Below, piece by piece: positions 1 to 6,551 of a stretch of 7,528 nucleotides of DNA (positions are counted from its first letter, which is position 1; every line of letters begins with the position of its first letter). This DNA is from Thermoproteota archaeon. GTDB taxonomy: Archaea; Thermoproteota; Methanomethylicia; Methanomethylicales; Methanomethylicaceae. The notes under the pieces are model-generated. The model saw only the letters and a program-made list of their open reading frames with translations. It ran no database searches and was not told the origin of the DNA. Position numbers and translations under genes: made by a program. The stretch covers positions 1 to 7,528 of the forward strand of contig JASFYK010000045.1 in the NCBI GenBank assembly GCA_030055545.1. Reading direction: 5' to 3'.

Positions 1-385
1 ACTCATTAGGGTAATCTCTGGAGTATGGGTTCATTGGCAAGCCGTTAACGTCACGGTAGTCCTCAGTGAAAGGAGTCGGACCGCTGTCTATGGGTTCGCC
101 CGTACCATTGAACACCCTTCCAAGCATGTCATCTGAGACAGGGAGCATCAACGGCTTGCCGAGGAATTTTATCGAAGTGTCGGTGGTGGAGAGACCGGTA
201 GTTCCCTCGAAGACCTCGACTACAGCCATACCCTTCGAGACCTCGAGTACTTTTCCCCTTCGCATCTCCCCATCGCTGGTCCTTATTTCGACGAGCTCGT
301 TGTAGCCTACGTCGGATACGCCTTCCACAAAGACCAGGGGACCGCTGATCTTCGTGACCCCTCGGAACTCCATCTGTACGGTCAT
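1..385 (-). CDS. atpB: A-type ATP synthase subunit B, N-terminal part (3' end beyond window)
   Basis: This is the non-catalytic nucleotide-binding subunit that alternates with subunit A in the A1 hexamer. Only the first 128 codons fall in the window; the frame is open to position 1. Translation begins MTVQMEFRGVTKISGPLVFV and continues with family landmarks: NELVEIRTSDGEMRRGKVLE, VEVFEGTTGL near residue 60, LPVSDDMLGRVFNGTGEPID near 84-104, and DVNGLPMNPYSRDYPNE at the cut. These match the N-terminal barrel and the start of the nucleotide-binding domain. The ATG at 385 overlaps the atpA stop by one base and has GGAGGT 9 bases upstream. A second ATG at 373 would remove four residues but is farther from that site. 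Confidence 0.93.
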   Translation of the reverse strand, partial: MTVQMEFRGVTKISGPLVFVEGVSDVGYNELVEIRTSDGEMRRGKVLEVSKGMAVVEVFEGTTGLSTTDTSIKFLGKPLMLPVSDDMLGRVFNGTGEPIDSGPTPFTEDYRDVNGLPMNPYSRDYPNE

Positions 386-2148
386 TAGAACTTGACCTCC
401 ATAAGCTTCTTGATCTCGGCAGAAAGCGTCTCAGAGAACTTCTGGATCTCGTTTATGCGTTCGTTCTCGACAGACATCCTGAGCTTTGCGAGCTCGGCGA
501 GCTGTGGCATTACAACTAACTTCGAGGCAGGGACGCCTTTTGATATGGCTGCACTGGCGGCATCGTGGAAGTTTAGTATTGCGTCGAGCAGCATGAACTG
601 CTTCTCAGGAGACGAGTAGGTGTCTATTGGATCGTAGGCATTCTGTTGCAGGAAACCTTCCCTCAAGAGCCTTGCAGTCTCCAAGACAAGTTTCTCTGAC
701 TCCGGGAGGGCTTCAGAACCTACCAGCCTGATGACTTCCTTCAGTTCGTCCTCTCGCTTCAGGATCTCCATGGCCTTTAGCCTCTGCGACCTCCAGCGGT
801 TAGTGGTGAGTCTATTCCACCAGCTCTCAACATAGTCGGTGTATTCAGAATAGCTGGTGAGCCAGTTGATGGCAGGGTAGTGGCGCATGCTTGCCAGTGC
901 ACTGTCTAGCGCCCAGAAGCACCTTACGAATCGTTTGGTGTGGACAGTTACGGGCTCAGAGAAGTCTCCTCCGGGGGGCGAGACTGCACCGATAAGTGTC
1001 ACTGACCCGACGCTGCCTCCCATCGTCTTTACTCTCCCCGCCCTTTCGTAGAACTCGCCAAGCCTTGAGGACAGATAGGACGGATAGCCTTCTTCGGCAG
1101 GCATCTCTTCGAGTCTGCCGGAGATCTCCCTGAGCGCCTCAGCCCATCTGCTCGTGGAGTCAGCCATTATGGCCACATTGTAACCCATGTCCCTGAAGTA
1201 CTCTGCAATGGTAATTCCGGTGTATACGCTCGCCTCTCTTGCCGAGACAGGCATATTGCTTGTGTTTGCTATAAGCACAGTCCGCTCCATCAGGGGTCTT
1301 CCGCTCTTTGGATCCTTCCACTCGGGGAAGGTCAAAAGAACCTCGGTCATCTCGTTGCCCCTCTCGCCGCACCCAATGTACACGATGACTTCTGCGTCGG
1401 ACCATGCAGCAAGCTGGTGGGACGTAATGGTCTTCCCGGTCCCGAATCCTCCAGGAATGGCTACGGCACCCCCCTTGGCGACGGGGAAGAAAGTGTCTAT
1501 AATGCGTTGCCCTGTTATGAGGGGCTCTGATGGCTCCAGCCTCTCGACATAGGGGCGAGGTTCCCTGACCGGCCACTTGTGGTACATCTTTAGCTCTATC
1601 TTACCCTTCTCTCCGGAAACCCGGCAGACGGTATCCTCAACCGTATAATCCCCTTCTTTTGCTACAAACTCGATTTTTCCCCTCACGTTAGGCGGAACTA
1701 GGCACCTGTGCTCGAATATTGGAGTCTCTTGTACGATCCCCATTACCTCTCCGCCCGAGACTGTATCACCCTTCTTTAGTCTGGGAACAAAGTGCCATTG
1801 CTTTTCCCTTGGTAGCGCAGGCGTCTTTATCCCCCTCTTGATGAAATCTCCCGTAAGTTGCTGGATAACCTCAAGAGGTCTCTGAATGCCATCAAAGATG
1901 CCCATGAGTAGCCCAGGGCCGAGCTCTACTGCGAGGGGCATGCCCGATCCCAGCACCTTTTCGCCTGGCTTCAGACCGACAGTGTCTTCGTAGACTTGGA
2001 TCGTCGCAGAGTTTCCCTCCACCCTGACGACTTCTCCAATCAGCTCGTCCTTCCCTACCATTACGAGCTCATGCATCTCTAGACCAGAGACGTCCTCAGC
2101 AACAACAACCGGACCACTAATCTTTCGGATTTTCCCTTTTATCCCCAT
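385..2148 (-). CDS. atpA: A-type ATP synthase catalytic subunit A
   Basis: This is the catalytic nucleotide-binding subunit of the A1 head, which makes or hydrolyses ATP. From the ATG at 2148 it has 587 residues, normal for an intein-free archaeal subunit A. Visible in order are the N-terminal barrel (KIRKISGPVVVAED), the subunit-A-specific non-homologous insert at about 115-200, the P-loop GGFGTGKT at 233-240, GCGERGNEM with the putative catalytic Glu at 262, the Walker B strand VAIMADSTSRW with Asp 330, and SPPGGDFSEPV near 390-400. ATG at 2148 is chosen because GGTGATC, matching the 16S rRNA tail, lies just upstream and family members start near here. A GTG at 2157 would add three residues and overlap the atpE stop. 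The P-loop differs from the GPFGSGKT of well-studied archaeal enzymes. The stop overlaps the atpB start (TAATG). Confidence 0.95.
   Translation of the reverse strand: MGIKGKIRKISGPVVVAEDVSGLEMHELVMVGKDELIGEVVRVEGNSATIQVYEDTVGLKPGEKVLGSGMPLAVELGPGLLMGIFDGIQRPLEVIQQLTGDFIKRGIKTPALPREKQWHFVPRLKKGDTVSGGEVMGIVQETPIFEHRCLVPPNVRGKIEFVAKEGDYTVEDTVCRVSGEKGKIELKMYHKWPVREPRPYVERLEPSEPLITGQRIIDTFFPVAKGGAVAIPGGFGTGKTITSHQLAAWSDAEVIVYIGCGERGNEMTEVLLTFPEWKDPKSGRPLMERTVLIANTSNMPVSAREASVYTGITIAEYFRDMGYNVAIMADSTSRWAEALREISGRLEEMPAEEGYPSYLSSRLGEFYERAGRVKTMGGSVGSVTLIGAVSPPGGDFSEPVTVHTKRFVRCFWALDSALASMRHYPAINWLTSYSEYTDYVESWWNRLTTNRWRSQRLKAMEILKREDELKEVIRLVGSEALPESEKLVLETARLLREGFLQQNAYDPIDTYSSPEKQFMLLDAILNFHDAASAAISKGVPASKLVVMPQLAELAKLRMSVENERINEIQKFSETLSAEIKKLMEVKF
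395..400 (-). promoter_or_regulatory. Shine-Dalgarno site for atpB
   Basis: A GGAGGT within the last codons of atpA lies 9 bases before the ATG at 385, supporting that start although it overlaps the atpA stop. Confidence 0.75.
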
Positions 2149-2151
2149 CGT

Positions 2152-2158
2152 GATCACC
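2152..2158 (-). promoter_or_regulatory. GGTGATC Shine-Dalgarno site deciding the atpA start
   Basis: The seven bases GGTGATC are complementary to the conserved 3' tail of 16S rRNA (GATCACC). They span the atpE stop codon and lie 3 bases before the ATG at 2148, which puts the GG core about 8 bases from the start. They also overlap the alternative GTG at 2157, making that start less likely. Confidence 0.65.
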
Positions 2159-2777
2159 CAAACAATTTTTCAGCAATCCTTCCCCGCATCTCATCCTTCT
2201 TTGATTTGAGGAGAGAGTCGATTGTCCTGTCTATGGCAACTTTGCCATCCTTTGATATCAGCCTGAAACCTCCAGTTCCCAAATCTTCCACGGATATATC
2301 GCATTTCGGACCAAAGATTTTTCTTATTGTCTCTTCGCCTATTCGCTCTGAGTCCCTCTTATTCAGGACTACTTTTCCCACATGAATTAGACTGGAAAGA
2401 GACTCTAGTTGTTTTTGAATCATATCAACATATTCTTCCTTTCGAGCGAATTCCAACAGCCGTTCTCTTGCCTCAGCAAAGACAGTCTCGATGATCTCTT
2501 CCTTAATGCGCAAGGTTTGCATCCTTGCATCGATCTCCGCCTTCGATATTTCCTTCCTGTACTCGACCTCTGAGGATTCGCTGTAGGAATCCAAAATCTC
2601 CTCGCACCTTCTGATCGAGTATTTTTTGGATTCTGACATGATAGATTCAACTGCGTTTAGTGCTTCGGTTATCAGTGCGTCTATCTTTGAACCTGTCTCT
2701 TCGAAAAGAGCGCCGATCAGCCTGTTGAAGCCATCCGTGTCGACAGAACTTTGGATAATAACAGGTTTTCCGCTCAA
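2154..2777 (-). CDS. atpE: A-type ATP synthase subunit E (peripheral stalk)
   Basis: Subunit E forms the peripheral stalk that holds the A1 head against rotation, usually paired with subunit H. The 207 residues divide as expected. A charged helical part covers about residues 15-115, rich in Glu, Lys, Arg and Ala and likely coiled coil. A globular C-terminal part follows, with GTGGFRLISKDGKVAID near 166-182 and the family's final R..IAEKLFG. No ATG occurs until residue 48, inside the helix, so the TTG at 2777 is the only reasonable start. It has GGGGGT upstream and overlaps the atpF stop (TTGA). The end overlaps a possible GTG start of atpA. The region has lower G+C than the hydrogenase genes (22/60 at 2401-2460). 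Confidence 0.88.
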   Translation of the reverse strand: MSGKPVIIQSSVDTDGFNRLIGALFEETGSKIDALITEALNAVESIMSESKKYSIRRCEEILDSYSESSEVEYRKEISKAEIDARMQTLRIKEEIIETVFAEARERLLEFARKEEYVDMIQKQLESLSSLIHVGKVVLNKRDSERIGEETIRKIFGPKCDISVEDLGTGGFRLISKDGKVAIDRTIDSLLKSKKDEMRGRIAEKLFG

Positions 2778-3073
2778 ACTTTGACCCCCATTATCCGGCT
2801 TATCATAGCCTTGAGGTCGACCGATGTTCCAGACTTCCTGCCGGGGACCTCTATAAAGACAGGGAGTTTGCTCCTTATTTTTAGTTTCTCTATTTTTTCC
2901 CTCACGGCAGAGACGTAGTCACTGTCCATCAAAACAATGCCAGCCTCCTCATTTGAGGATAGGCCCTCGAGGGCCCGGAGAAAATCATCCTCGTTAGAAA
3001 CAGCGATCGGATCTACCCCTGCAATTTTATAACCCTCTACCAATTGCGGGCTGCCAACGAAAAAAATTTTCAT
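2774..3073 (-). CDS. atpF: A-type ATP synthase subunit F
   Basis: Subunit F is part of the central stalk of the A1 head and takes part in coupling rotation to catalysis. The 99-residue length is typical. The N-terminus (MKIFFVGSPQLVEGYKIAGV) matches the family's opening beta strand followed by a G..GF.LAG-type helix. A central IVLMDSDYV strand follows, and PVFIEVPGRKSG near residues 71-82 matches the conserved P.I.EIPG segment. The ATG at 3073 lies 16 bases after the ehbP stop, with GTGATC (complementary to the 16S rRNA tail) five bases upstream. Its stop overlaps the TTG start of atpE. It lies before atpE, whereas the usual euryarchaeal order places E and C before F. Confidence 0.88.
   Translation of the reverse strand: MKIFFVGSPQLVEGYKIAGVDPIAVSNEDDFLRALEGLSSNEEAGIVLMDSDYVSAVREKIEKLKIRSKLPVFIEVPGRKSGTSVDLKAMISRIMGVKV
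2785..2789 (-). promoter_or_regulatory. Shine-Dalgarno-like site for the TTG start of atpE
   Basis: GGGGG (followed by T) near the end of atpF lies 7 bases before the TTG at 2777. Together with the lack of any early ATG it supports use of the rare TTG start. Confidence 0.55.
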
Positions 3074-3089
3074 TGCCTGATCACGCGGG

Positions 3090-3356
3090 CTAACGTTTTT
3101 GTGGTATTCCGATTAATGCTTTCACCTTATTTAGTTTATCTATCAGACGATCATATTTCGATACGGGCTCAACGATAAGCCCGAGCGACTTTATTGCATC
3201 GATACCCTCTATCGAATATATTGGGGCCTCGATCTTGACCGGCTCGTCAAAGGGGTTACCCACCACATAGTCCCTATAGGGAAGGTTTGCCCTGTGTTCG
3301 ACGACCCAGCCGCCGAGGGTTATAACGTGTTTACCGCGTATTGCTATCTTGGGCAC
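3090..3356 (-). CDS. ehbP: Small conserved protein, likely energy-converting hydrogenase B subunit P
   Basis: This 88-residue soluble protein has no cysteines, signal peptide or membrane segment. Its N-terminal half (ITLGGWVVEH, then LPYRDYVVGNPFDEPVKIEAPI) reads like the EhbP family as I remember it: a short protein with an LGG..VE..PYR..VV.NP..EP.KIE.P pattern. It also sits exactly where ehbP sits, straight after the NuoH-like ehbO. Its biochemical role is unknown; association with the hydrogenase complex is inferred from position. The ATG at 3356 follows a strong AGGAGGT with 4 bases between, and the gene lies 13 bases after ehbO and 16 bases before atpF, so it links the hydrogenase and ATP synthase modules. 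The family call is from memory of pattern and order, not from an alignment. Confidence 0.72.
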   Translation of the reverse strand: MPKIAIRGKHVITLGGWVVEHRANLPYRDYVVGNPFDEPVKIEAPIYSIEGIDAIKSLGLIVEPVSKYDRLIDKLNKVKALIGIPQKR

Positions 3357-3369
3357 ATTCAGACCTCCT

Positions 3370-4419
3370 TTAGACTCCTAGTGAAATTACGAGCGCCAGT
3401 ATGCCGACTGCTGAAAGGCCTATCGCTGCAGGATAGATCTGCCTGAATGTGAGTATCGGCGAGAATGCAACAAGCGCGGCCAGCATTACGGGCAGCAAGA
3501 GGCTGAGAGCGAGGTTGAGCAGCATCATAAACGGCACGAACGGGTCGAATGGTATTCCTATAAAGAGCGTGACGAAGATGCTGGAAAGCGCAAACATCAA
3601 CACATTCCTCATTATGTAGTAGTATGCCCTCAGCTTGGAAGCGTATTCAAGAACGCCTCCCTCGATGAGGTCGATCTTTGCCTTTAGTATGCTGAAGGGC
3701 TTCTCATTCAGGAGCATGACGTAGCCTACAAAGTAGACTATCGCGGCCAGAATTCCAGGGAATGTGAACAGGACCGGGCTCGAAGGGAGTGCGGTTGACA
3801 ACCAGTCAGACGACATGATGTAGGCAGGGTTCTGCATCGCCACGACTGAGCTTATCATTGTGCTCTTTGCCATCGCAAAAGGCACCAAGAGTGCTACATA
3901 GAGCGGCAATGACCCTATTGCCATCATCTTCAGAGCCCTCTCAGCCGAGTGCTGCTCCACGAATTCTCGCCTGATGCCGATATGTTTCGACCCCTTTGCC
4001 AGATCCGGAACGGGCATGCCTGTTGAGAGGAAGGACTGGGACTGGGACCCCATGAGGACGTAAAGGACTTCCTCAAGCTTGAGCAGACCGGCGATCCCGA
4101 GAATGCTCCCCCACCCCAGCACTGCCCACCAGTATGGCGTGGTGAAGAGAAAGAGAAGGATGACGATGCCTATTCCAAAGTAAACTAGCGACCTGTACAG
4201 CCCGGGCATCTGCACGTTTGGCTCAATCTTCTTCTTGTACCCGAACTTCAGTACTGACCAGAAACCAGGAGTCAAGATCGGCGGCCCGATCCTCTGCTGT
4301 ATCCTTGCCTGCACCTTCCTCTCGATCCCTGGCAGCACCAGAGAGTACAGTGTCGCAATTACAGCAGCAACTATTGAAGAAGAGATCAGACCAAGCACGA
4401 ATAACAGTAAATTTTCCAT
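3370..4419 (-). CDS. ehbO: NuoH-like membrane subunit, EhbO-like
   Basis: This is an integral membrane protein of 349 residues that should anchor the hydrogenase catalytic subunits to the ion-translocating arm. The family signature ERKVQARIQQRIGPP (residues 33-47) corresponds to the ERKxxAxxQxRxGP loop of NuoH/HyfC/EchB proteins. About eight hydrophobic segments can be seen, near residues 3-29, 78-94, 97-113, 165-184, 217-237, 270-289, 294-319 and 329-347. Acidic residues E253 and E258 (LIEGGVLEYAS) match the position of conserved glutamates in the NuoH family. A charged cytoplasmic loop lies at about 139-163. The ATG at 4419 is 6 bases after the ehbN stop, with GGAGG 12 bases upstream, slightly far. 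It is followed by ehbP after 13 bases. NuoH family membership is firm; the Ehb subtype is inferred from neighbours. Confidence 0.88.
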   Translation of the reverse strand: MENLLLFVLGLISSSIVAAVIATLYSLVLPGIERKVQARIQQRIGPPILTPGFWSVLKFGYKKKIEPNVQMPGLYRSLVYFGIGIVILLFLFTTPYWWAVLGWGSILGIAGLLKLEEVLYVLMGSQSQSFLSTGMPVPDLAKGSKHIGIRREFVEQHSAERALKMMAIGSLPLYVALLVPFAMAKSTMISSVVAMQNPAYIMSSDWLSTALPSSPVLFTFPGILAAIVYFVGYVMLLNEKPFSILKAKIDLIEGGVLEYASKLRAYYYIMRNVLMFALSSIFVTLFIGIPFDPFVPFMMLLNLALSLLLPVMLAALVAFSPILTFRQIYPAAIGLSAVGILALVISLGV

Positions 4420-4425
4420 AGATAC

Positions 4426-5607
4426 TCACTTCCTCCAACCATACTTCCGAACGATCTCGAAATCAGAAAGAACAAATGATTTCCCCGAGTCCACTACCTC
4501 TGCACGGGTGCAGCACGTAAGACACGGGTCGCAGCTGGCTATAGTCAGAATCGCCTCGGTTACATGGTCACCAACGCAGGCATGCTCCATTGCCGCCAAG
4601 TTTGTGGGCGTCGGAGTCCTAATCTTGTAATTCCTAATCTTCCCCTGGCTGTCCAAAGCGTAAGAGTGCATGAGCTCCCCCCTGTACGTCTCCATATAGG
4701 CCGTAGTGAAGTCCATCTCTTCAGCCTTCCAAGACCGGTTAACCACTGGACCTTCGGGCAAGTTCTTCACAGCCTGCCTTATGATTTTGAGGCTCTCGAA
4801 GACTTCTAGAGCCCTGACGACTATACGGGCCTTCGTATCGCAGCTTTCGTCGGTTATCACATTGAACTCGAAGGGCTTGTATTCGTCCATCTTTGTCCTC
4901 AAATCATAGTCCCAGCCAGAAGCCCTTCCGGTCGGACCGGTAGCGTGGAACTTTATCGCATCTTCCTTTGTCAGGAACCCTATTCCAGTCAGTCTTGACA
5001 TTACAAGCGGGTCTTCAATTATGCGTGTCACATACCCCTTGTACTTCTCCTCGAATTCGTCTACGCGCTCGAGTATGACCCGCTTCAGGCTCTCCGTCAG
5101 ATCAGCCCTCGGGCGGATGCCGCCTATAATAGGCACGGATGGCATGACCCTATTGCCGCCCACATACGAGATCAGATCCATGAAGCTCTCCCTGAGCAGG
5201 AATGAGCGCGTTGCGAATGTCTCGTGCCCAACTACCTCGAAGGCATGCCCAAAGAGTATAAGGTGGCTGGCGATACGCTGCATCTCGTGCGTCATCACGC
5301 GGACATAGTCCGCACGCGGAGGGACATCTATGTTCAGCCCACCCTCGATGACCCTGACGGCGTTCCAGGCATGCACGTGCGAGCAGATGCCGCACACCCT
5401 CTCTGCGATGAGGAGGGCCCTCTCGACGGGGAGCCCGTCGAAGAGCTTCTCGATGCCCCTGTACGCCATGTTGATGTTCAGCTCGCAGTCCTCCACTATC
5501 TCGTCATTGACGAACAGCCTTATGCGGTATGGCTCTATAAGTGCCGGGTGAACCGGCCCGAACGAGAGCTCCTTCTCGATCTCTACGTGTTTCTCCCCGC
5601 TTGTCAT
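4426..5607 (-). CDS. ehbN: [NiFe] hydrogenase large (catalytic) subunit, EhbN-like
   Basis: This is the catalytic subunit that reversibly converts 2H+ plus 2 electrons to H2 at a Ni-Fe centre facing the cytoplasm. The 393-residue protein has both metal-binding motifs. L1 is RVCGICSHVH, with C72, C75 and H79. L2 is DPCLTCCTR, with C362 and C365. All four Ni ligands are present, which separates it from NuoD/FpoD proteins that share the fold but lack them. After R368 the chain continues for 25 residues, consistent with a C-terminal peptide removed by an Hyc/Hyp-type protease after nickel insertion. The ATG at 5607 follows GGAGG by 9 bases, inside the end of ehbM, and only one base separates the two genes. 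There is no NuoC-like gene or domain between small and large subunits, unlike Ech, Mbh or Fpo clusters. Hydrogenase assignment is very firm; the Ehb subtype comes from order. Confidence 0.92.
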   Translation of the reverse strand: MTSGEKHVEIEKELSFGPVHPALIEPYRIRLFVNDEIVEDCELNINMAYRGIEKLFDGLPVERALLIAERVCGICSHVHAWNAVRVIEGGLNIDVPPRADYVRVMTHEMQRIASHLILFGHAFEVVGHETFATRSFLLRESFMDLISYVGGNRVMPSVPIIGGIRPRADLTESLKRVILERVDEFEEKYKGYVTRIIEDPLVMSRLTGIGFLTKEDAIKFHATGPTGRASGWDYDLRTKMDEYKPFEFNVITDESCDTKARIVVRALEVFESLKIIRQAVKNLPEGPVVNRSWKAEEMDFTTAYMETYRGELMHSYALDSQGKIRNYKIRTPTPTNLAAMEHACVGDHVTEAILTIASCDPCLTCCTRAEVVDSGKSFVLSDFEIVRKYGWRK

Positions 5608-5608
5608 T

Positions 5609-6058
5609 TTACGGTGCCTCCAGAATCTTTGGTAGTGCCTTCACGACCCCGGCTATCACGTCTTCAGGCCTCGGGGCGCAACCAGGAACCTTCACGTCTA
5701 CGGGTATCACAGTGTCTACGGGCGCCCAGATCTCCTCGTTCTGACCGATGTCACCGACGAGGTTCTTGTAGACGTTTCCGTTTACTGCGCAGGCCCCGAC
5801 GGCTACCACGCCCTTCGGGTCAGGTATCGACTCATATATCTTCTTCAAGGGTTCGACCATTTGCCAAGCAACTACACCAGACACAATGAGTACGTCGGCC
5901 TCCCTTGGGTTCCAAGTTAGGAGGACCCTGTACTGCTCCACATCATACCTCGGTGAGAGCACGGCATTAACAACCTCTATATCGCATCCGTTGCAGCCTC
6001 CGGTGTATGCTACCATAACATGTATCGCGTTCTTCCTGCTTGTTGCCTTAAGATTCAT
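5609..6058 (-). CDS. ehbM: [NiFe] hydrogenase small subunit, EhbM-like (NuoB-related)
   Basis: This is the electron-transferring small subunit of a group 4 [NiFe] hydrogenase, carrying the cluster closest to the Ni-Fe site. It is short (149 residues), as expected for this group, and lacks the twin-arginine signal and extra clusters of periplasmic uptake enzymes. From the chosen start, the four cluster cysteines are C22 and C25 (GGCNGCD), C90 (GACAVNG) and C127 (PGCAPRP), which together fit one [4Fe-4S]. The ATG at 6058 is preferred because a perfect GGAGGT lies 7 bases upstream. An ATG at 6073 would add five residues but would put that GGAGGT inside its own coding sequence. The gene overlaps ehbL by 11 bases and ends 1 base before the large-subunit gene. 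NuoB of complex I is the nearest alternative, but the neighbouring large subunit carries the Ni ligands. Confidence 0.9.
   Translation of the reverse strand: MNLKATSRKNAIHVMVAYTGGCNGCDIEVVNAVLSPRYDVEQYRVLLTWNPREADVLIVSGVVAWQMVEPLKKIYESIPDPKGVVAVGACAVNGNVYKNLVGDIGQNEEIWAPVDTVIPVDVKVPGCAPRPEDVIAGVVKALPKILEAP
5617..5621 (-). promoter_or_regulatory. Shine-Dalgarno site for ehbN
   Basis: A GGAGG in the last codons of ehbM sits 9 bases before the ATG at 5607. It supports a start that is only one base away from the ehbM stop. Confidence 0.7.
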
Positions 6059-6551
6059 TACCAGTACCTCCATTGGTTATCAAGGAAAAGCTCGAAGAAG
6101 GTATTAGTTTCCTGAGCTCGTCTATCTTTTCTGGAGGGGCCCTTATCGGTTTCTTTAGGACTTCTTGGAGGGTCATTTTTGGAGTGCCAACATCCCTCGC
6201 GTGGATGGGGGCAGCCTCGCCGAATACCGAGTATATCGGACAAAAGTCATGGCAGTTCAGGCAGAAGACGCACCTCAGGAGATCTATCCGCGGCACCTGA
6301 GTCTTTGTGTACCCCTCGACGATCTCGACCGGCTTCTCGAGCGGGACCATCGTAATCGCCCGCGTTGGGCAGATGTTGTAGCACCCGGCACAACCTATGC
6401 ACATCTCGTCCAAGACAGTTTCTAAAGGCGGGACGCTCAGGGTGAGTATCTTCTTCCTCATGGCTATGCTCGTCGCACGGTCCGCTTTTGTAAACACCCT
6501 CAGCAAATTTCTATATGTTCCTTGTAGCATGATCCTCAAGAAAGTAATCAT
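6048..6551 (-). CDS. ehbL: Two-cluster [4Fe-4S] ferredoxin subunit, EhbL-like (NuoI-related)
   Basis: This 167-residue protein is probably the subunit that hands electrons from the polyferredoxin to the hydrogenase small subunit. It has two complete motifs, CIGCAGCYNICP with cysteines 51, 54, 57 and 61, and CVFCLNCHDFCP with cysteines 94, 97, 100 and 104. These are the two [4Fe-4S] sites expected of NuoI/EchF/MbhN relatives, here separated by a longer spacer of about 32 residues. The basic N-terminal stretch of about 35 residues, with mixed hydrophobic residues, could dock on the membrane arm. The ATG at 6551 overlaps the stop of the polyferredoxin gene (ATGA), which suggests coupled translation; a weak GGTGGTG lies just upstream. 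The last 11 bases overlap ehbM. The ferredoxin role is certain from the motifs; the Ehb label rests on order. Confidence 0.88.
   Translation of the reverse strand: MITFLRIMLQGTYRNLLRVFTKADRATSIAMRKKILTLSVPPLETVLDEMCIGCAGCYNICPTRAITMVPLEKPVEIVEGYTKTQVPRIDLLRCVFCLNCHDFCPIYSVFGEAAPIHARDVGTPKMTLQEVLKKPIRAPPEKIDELRKLIPSSSFSLITNGGTGNES
6066..6071 (-). promoter_or_regulatory. Shine-Dalgarno site deciding the ehbM start
   Basis: A GGAGGT lies 7 bases before the ATG at 6058, within the last codons of ehbL. It rules against the upstream in-frame ATG at 6073, which would contain this site in its own coding sequence. Confidence 0.8.

Noticed and set aside
1429..1452. Possible intein at the subunit A P-loop
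   Set aside because: Archaeal atpA genes often carry inteins here, but the reading frame is uninterrupted and the protein has normal length.
1160..1576. A 138-codon open frame on the minus strand inside atpA
   Set aside because: It is a frame-shifted reading of the P-loop region of atpA, rich in Arg and His, with no independent ribosome site or family features seen.
3127..3134. A/T-rich CTAAATAA (minus strand) about 55 bases before atpF, resembling an archaeal TATA box
   Set aside because: It is a weak match lying in ehbP codons for Lys-Leu-Asn-Lys in an A/T-rich stretch. No clear BRE was seen, so an internal promoter cannot be supported.
4426..5607. Complex I/Fpo-type NuoD instead of a hydrogenase
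   Set aside because: Both CxxC pairs (C72/C75 and C362/C365) and the DPC motif are intact, whereas NuoD/FpoD lack these nickel ligands.
5224..5889. A 221-codon open frame on the + strand opposite ehbN and ehbM
   Set aside because: The minus strand here encodes clear hydrogenase subunits with intact metal motifs. The + frame gives a low-complexity Arg/Pro/Ser-rich peptide without a recognisable domain, as expected for an antisense shadow.
6073..6073. ATG at 6073 as the ehbM start
   Set aside because: It would place the GGAGGT Shine-Dalgarno site inside the first codons; the ATG at 6058 has ideal spacing.
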